Source of the DNA: Candidatus Dependentiae bacterium
Lineage (GTDB): Bacteria; Babelota; Babeliae; Babelales; RVW-14
DNA length: 64,000 bases
Direction of reading: 5' to 3'
Assembly (NCBI GenBank): GCA_018266175.1
Contig: JAFEAY010000025.1
Span: 62,001-126,000 of the forward strand
How positions within the stretch are numbered: the first letter of the stretch is position 1; each line of letters starts with the position of its first letter. Made by a program: the position numbers and the translations under genes. The notes beneath the pieces were generated by a model. The model saw only the letters and a list, made by a program, of their open reading frames with translations. It ran no database searches and was not told where the DNA came from. Positions 60,647-64,000 of the stretch are shown here, piece by piece.

Positions 60647-61846
60647 ATGGCTAAAAAATTTCTCATCATCGGAACAAGCGCTGCAGGAATTGGCGCGGCG
60701 GTTAAGCTACGCAGCTTAGATGATTCAATCGATATTACGTGCATCACCGCAGAGGCGGAAATGCCTTACAATCGATGTTTGCTTGCAGACTTTGTTGCAG
60801 GAGAAAAGTCACTTACCCAAGTTTCAACGAAGACCCAAGAATTTTTTGATAACAATAAAATCACCCTCATGCTCAATTCCAAGGCACTAAAAATTGATTC
60901 TGGGAACAACCAGGTTGTTCTTGAGTCTGGAAAACTGCTGGAATATGACATGCTCTTTTTGGGAACCGGTCGGGTTTCGCGCAAACTTGAAATACCGGGG
61001 AGCGATGCTGCCGGCGTCTTTTCGTTTTACGATTTAAGAGATTCTACCAATATTCTTGAGTACACAAAAAATAATTTGGTGAATCATGCGACCGTAATCG
61101 GTGCTGGACTTTCAGGACTTGAGTGTGCTGATGCATTGCGTGGACAAAATATCGCGGTTTCTCTTATAGAAATGTCACCTCAAGTACTTGCTACACAAAT
61201 TAACAAAACAGGCTCAGATTTTTTGATACAGCACATGTCGAAAAATTACAACGTTCTAACTCACCTTAATAATACCGTTGTAAGAATAGTTGAGCGCAAT
61301 AATGTAGCTTGTGGTGTTGTTTTAGCAGATGAAACAGAACTCAAAACAGACATGGTTATTTTTGCCGTAGGTGGTCAGTTAAGCACCCCACTTGCTCGTG
61401 ATGCAGGGATTGCCTGCCAACAGGGTGGAATTTTGGTCAATGAGTTCATGCAAACCAATATTCCGAATATTTTTGCCGGGGGGGATGTTTGTATGGTTAA
61501 AGACCAAATTTCGGGCCAACCTGTGCAAAGCTGTTTGTGGACCGATGCGATTATGCAGGGGATGACTGCCGCGCAGGGTATGCTTGGTGCACCAAAAGCT
61601 TACCCTGGAGTTTTGATTGTTACGGCATCACCTATTTTTGGAACCAAGTTTGTTACCTGCGGTCCGGTAAGCCAGCCTGATGCTGACCTTGAAAAGCACG
61701 AAGTTTCGGGCGATGGCTTTTATCACTGCTATTTTACTAAAAATAAAAAACTTAAAGGCTTTGTTATGGTCGGCAAGATTGATAACGTCGGGCTTTTGAG
61801 AAAGAAGCTTGTGGATGGAAGCGAGTTTACTGCTCCCACACCTTGA
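60647..61846 (+). CDS. FAD/NAD(P)-dependent pyridine nucleotide-disulfide-type oxidoreductase
   Basis: 399 residues. The FAD-binding GxGxxA-like start is FLIIGTSAAGIGAAVKLR, the second Rossmann motif is ATVIGAGLSGLECADALR, and the FAD-contacting motif near the end is NIFAGGDVCM. MPYNRCLLADF after the first domain, with a Cys near residue 45, resembles the NADH oxidase, CoA-disulfide reductase and rubredoxin or nitrite reductase family. The physiological acceptor cannot be determined. The N-terminal glycine motif reads GTSAAG rather than GxGxxG, as in other members of this subgroup. It converges with ruvX. Confidence 0.85.
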   Translation: MAKKFLIIGTSAAGIGAAVKLRSLDDSIDITCITAEAEMPYNRCLLADFVAGEKSLTQVSTKTQEFFDNNKITLMLNSKALKIDSGNNQVVLESGKLLEYDMLFLGTGRVSRKLEIPGSDAAGVFSFYDLRDSTNILEYTKNNLVNHATVIGAGLSGLECADALRGQNIAVSLIEMSPQVLATQINKTGSDFLIQHMSKNYNVLTHLNNTVVRIVERNNVACGVVLADETELKTDMVIFAVGGQLSTPLARDAGIACQQGGILVNEFMQTNIPNIFAGGDVCMVKDQISGQPVQSCLWTDAIMQGMTAAQGMLGAPKAYPGVLIVTASPIFGTKFVTCGPVSQPDADLEKHEVSGDGFYHCYFTKNKKLKGFVMVGKIDNVGLLRKKLVDGSEFTAPTP

Positions 61847-61853
61847 AAATTAA

Positions 61854-62282
61854 CTATTCGCTCTCAGAAGACTTCTGAAATGCCAAGTAATCTAAATACG
61901 TCTGCAGGATAAAAGAGGCTGCAACCGAATGGCTCAGCTTCTTTTCTTCTTTATCTCTGTAATGACCTCGACGCGCTTCATCTGCTCGCTTGCTGCTTAA
62001 GCGCTCGTCCCATAAGACCCAAGAAACTTGGCAGAACTTCTGTTCAAGCTCTTCTTTGAGTGCAACAATTTTTTTGGTCTGATCACTTTCTGTGCCCGCG
62101 CCAACTGTTTTTGGATAGCCAACAACAACGGTTGAAATTGGTTCTTGTGCCAATGTTTTGTTTAAAAAGGTTTCAAGTTCGCCAATCTGAACCGTTTGGT
62201 ACGGACGGCATGAGATTCCCAAGCCATCGGAAATCGCTGAGCCAACCCATACATCACCCAGATCAAGTGCTAAAATCTTCAT
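61854..62282 (-). CDS. ruvX: Holliday-junction resolvase-like protein RuvX (YqgF)
   Basis: 142 residues with an RNase H-like fold: LALDLGDVWVGSAISD at the start, VVVGYPKTVGAGTESDQT in the middle, and WDERLSSKRADEA then HSVAASFILQTYLD near the end. The conserved acidic residues (Asp6, the Glu in WDERL, and others) are visible. RuvX takes part in pre-16S rRNA 5'-end processing. The ORF converges with the oxidoreductase gene, seven bases between stops. Confidence 0.9.
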   Translation of the reverse strand: MKILALDLGDVWVGSAISDGLGISCRPYQTVQIGELETFLNKTLAQEPISTVVVGYPKTVGAGTESDQTKKIVALKEELEQKFCQVSWVLWDERLSSKRADEARRGHYRDKEEKKLSHSVAASFILQTYLDYLAFQKSSESE

Positions 62283-62303
62283 CAGTTCCTACTTTTTAGG
62301 TGA

Positions 62304-62323
62304 ATCCCCGCATTCGCGAGGAT
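62304..62323. repeat. Short palindromic element
   Basis: ATCCCCGC-ATTC-GCGAGGAT forms an eight-base stem with one mismatch, followed by GACA. It resembles the GGATCCCCGC/GCGGGGATGACA palindromic elements dispersed in many bacterial genomes. Only one copy is visible in this window. It lies between ruvX and polA. Confidence 0.45.
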
Positions 62324-62506
62324 GACAGCCCCTGTTTGGTCACAATTTATTTACAAAACGTACTAATATCTTATCTGATACTCAGACACAAAGACAAAGT
62401 ATACCCCATGACAGCAAAACGGAGCAAGCCTCTTCACAACAGCGTATTTGCTGCTACGCTGAGGGAAAGATTTAAAATTTGACCAAGAAAAATTTAGGAA
62501 CTCACT

Positions 62507-64000
62507 GTGCACCGAATAAAAAAAGAGGCGATCTTTGTTATTGACGCTTCATACCTCATGTACCGTTCATATTATGCGATCAAGCCACTCTTCACCTCTG
62601 GGGGCACACCAACACAGGCAACCTACGGCTTTTTTCGAGCATTCAAAAAAATAATGGATGACTTTCATCCGACAAATATTATTGTTGCGTGGGACAGTAA
62701 GGGGCCAACATTTCGCAACGAAATGTACACAGCATATAAAGCAACGCGCTCAGCGCCCCCCAGTGACCTCTTCGTTCAAAAAGAGCATATCCAAAAAGTT
62801 CTTGATGCCATGGGCGTTTGCCAAATGGCGCAACCAGGCTTTGAAGCTGACGACGTCATCGCTGCTATTGCCCAAAAATTTCGCCCCGATTATCAAATTG
62901 TTCTGGTCTGCCCCGACAAAGATATGTATCAGTTGATGGGTAAAAATTTGCTCGTGTTTGACCCATTTAAAAATCGGCTCTTTGATCAAGCTGAATATGA
63001 GCAAGAGCTTGGCTTTCCCACAGAAAAGCTGCCTTTTTATTATTCACTGCTCGGCGACGCTTCAGATAATATTCCGGGCGTACGAGGAATTGGTAAAAAA
63101 GGGGCACTTGATTTGGTCGTTCAATTTGATTCACTTGATGACCTGTATGCAAACATCGATAACCTTGAAAAAGAACGAACACGCAAGAGCTTGCTTGAAT
63201 ACAAAGATGATGCTTATTTAAGCTATCAACTTTTTTTACTCAAGCCCTTTGACTTAGAAGTTCCTAAAAATTGCATGGAATTCAACCCTGAGCAATGGCA
63301 CCAAGCGGCAGCTCTTTTTACGCAACTTGAGTTTTTTAGTTTTGTTAAAAAGCCATCAGTCCAAAAGAATATTTTTGAAGTAAGCAATTCAGACAACAAT
63401 AACATTACCGTTGTTCCTGAACATTTGGCTGATACCCCCAGCACTATTGCGACACGCCAACTCACAGAAAAACCGTGGGAATGCCTGATTGTTGAAACCG
63501 AAGAAGGGCTTGCAACACTCATTCATGAAATTAAAAAAGCGGGCGAATGCGCCCTTGATACTGAGACCAATGGCATCGACGCCATGAGCTGCCAGCTTGT
63601 TGGCATTTCTTTTGCCGTTAATACGGAACAAGCGTATTACATCCCGTTTTTACATCCACCAATTGGCCAACATCAACAGCTTGACCGCAAGCAAACACTT
63701 GCTCAACTCAAACCTGTTCTTGAGGACAAGCGTATTGCCAAATATATGCACAATGCAAAGTTTGATGAACTCGTTTTGCGCAATTTTGGCATCACGATAG
63801 AAGGCACAACCTTTGACACTATTTTAGCCGCAAATCTGTTTCGGAGTGATGATGAAAAAATTAATCTCAAAGATCTGTCTGCGCAATATCTTCACGAACC
63901 AATGATGCGCTTTAAAGATCTAATGGGTAAGCAGTACAAGGCCTTTGATCAAATTCCTGTAGAAAATGCTGCGCCCTATGGAGCACACGATTCACTCCAA
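62507..64000 (+). CDS. polA: DNA polymerase I, 5' part (cut by window end)
   Basis: The frame opens with a GTG at 62507 (AGGAA about seven bases upstream) and stays open to the last base (498 codons). Residues 7-290 are the 5'-3' exonuclease domain (FVIDASYLMYRSYYAIKPLF, AWDSKGPTFRNEMYTAYKA, FEADDVIAAIA, GDASDNIPGVRGIGKKGA). Residues 320-490 are the 3'-5' exonuclease domain, with an intact LDTETNGIDAM motif (Asp, Glu), so proofreading is likely retained. The polymerase domain lies beyond the window. No other frame explains the region. Confidence 0.95.
   Translation, partial: MHRIKKEAIFVIDASYLMYRSYYAIKPLFTSGGTPTQATYGFFRAFKKIMDDFHPTNIIVAWDSKGPTFRNEMYTAYKATRSAPPSDLFVQKEHIQKVLDAMGVCQMAQPGFEADDVIAAIAQKFRPDYQIVLVCPDKDMYQLMGKNLLVFDPFKNRLFDQAEYEQELGFPTEKLPFYYSLLGDASDNIPGVRGIGKKGALDLVVQFDSLDDLYANIDNLEKERTRKSLLEYKDDAYLSYQLFLLKPFDLEVPKNCMEFNPEQWHQAAALFTQLEFFSFVKKPSVQKNIFEVSNSDNNNITVVPEHLADTPSTIATRQLTEKPWECLIVETEEGLATLIHEIKKAGECALDTETNGIDAMSCQLVGISFAVNTEQAYYIPFLHPPIGQHQQLDRKQTLAQLKPVLEDKRIAKYMHNAKFDELVLRNFGITIEGTTFDTILAANLFRSDDEKINLKDLSAQYLHEPMMRFKDLMGKQYKAFDQIPVENAAPYGAHDSLQ

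Overview
The window is about 64 kb of AT-rich, gene-dense DNA from a Gram-negative-type bacterium. It carries a complete tolQ-tolR-tolA-tolB run, two or three probable outer-membrane beta-barrel proteins, mraY and murC, ftsH, a zinc-type L28, S20, a CCA-adding enzyme, ruvX, trxA and the 5' part of polA. The accessory gene content is that of a host-associated or intracellular bacterium: secreted ankyrin proteins, a secreted RING-between-RING (RBR) type ubiquitin-ligase-like protein, many large signal-peptide proteins with no recognisable bacterial family, and repeated AAA-ATPase/nuclease and DUF4143 genes. This mixture fits Candidatus Dependentiae (TM6) or a similar obligate intracellular lineage best. 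That placement is inference, because no rRNA is present.

Layout. 0.2-8.4 kb: a small secreted protein, mraY, then three large secreted proteins of unknown function, one with two tandem WH2 actin-binding motifs. 8.6-13.4 kb (+): an NtrY-like sensor kinase, a HIT protein, an ankyrin protein and a secreted small heat-shock protein. 13.5-20.3 kb (-): VOC protein, rpsT, rpmB, ftsH, tolB, tolA, tolR, tolQ. 20.5-24.3 kb: Ala/Pro/Thr/Gln-rich secreted protein, two small Cys-pair proteins, a GNAT acetyltransferase, a HAD-like protein and a peroxiredoxin remnant. 24.4-29.5 kb: DUF4143 ATPase, CCA-adding enzyme, RBR-ankyrin protein. 29.7-42.4 kb: tRNA-Ala, membrane protein, outer-membrane protein plus a proline-rich secreted protein, aminotransferase, murC, porin-like protein, ATPase-nuclease. 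42.4-48.2 kb: HEPN toxin with an MNT-cyclase fusion, trxA, a two-domain secreted protein and a secreted Memo-AMMECR1 fusion. 48.3-60.4 kb: an accessory block of ATPases alternating with three more large secreted proteins that share a leucine-heptad N-terminus, and an ankyrin protein. 60.6-64 kb: FAD oxidoreductase, ruvX, polA (cut by the window end).

The most striking signal is a paralogous family of secreted proteins (1868-3829, 49729-51564, 53802-55508, 55612-58029). Each has a signal peptide followed by a Leu-x2-Leu-x3 heptad segment. Two carry WH2 motifs close to those of WASP/WAVE/WIP. Three carry acidic, tryptophan-containing stretches resembling the Arp2/3-binding acidic region. A fifth secreted protein (32258-35623) has two proline runs like those that bind profilin. 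Together with the RBR-ankyrin protein they look like a set of host-cytoskeleton and host-ubiquitin effectors. Secretion into a host and actin binding are inferred from sequence only.
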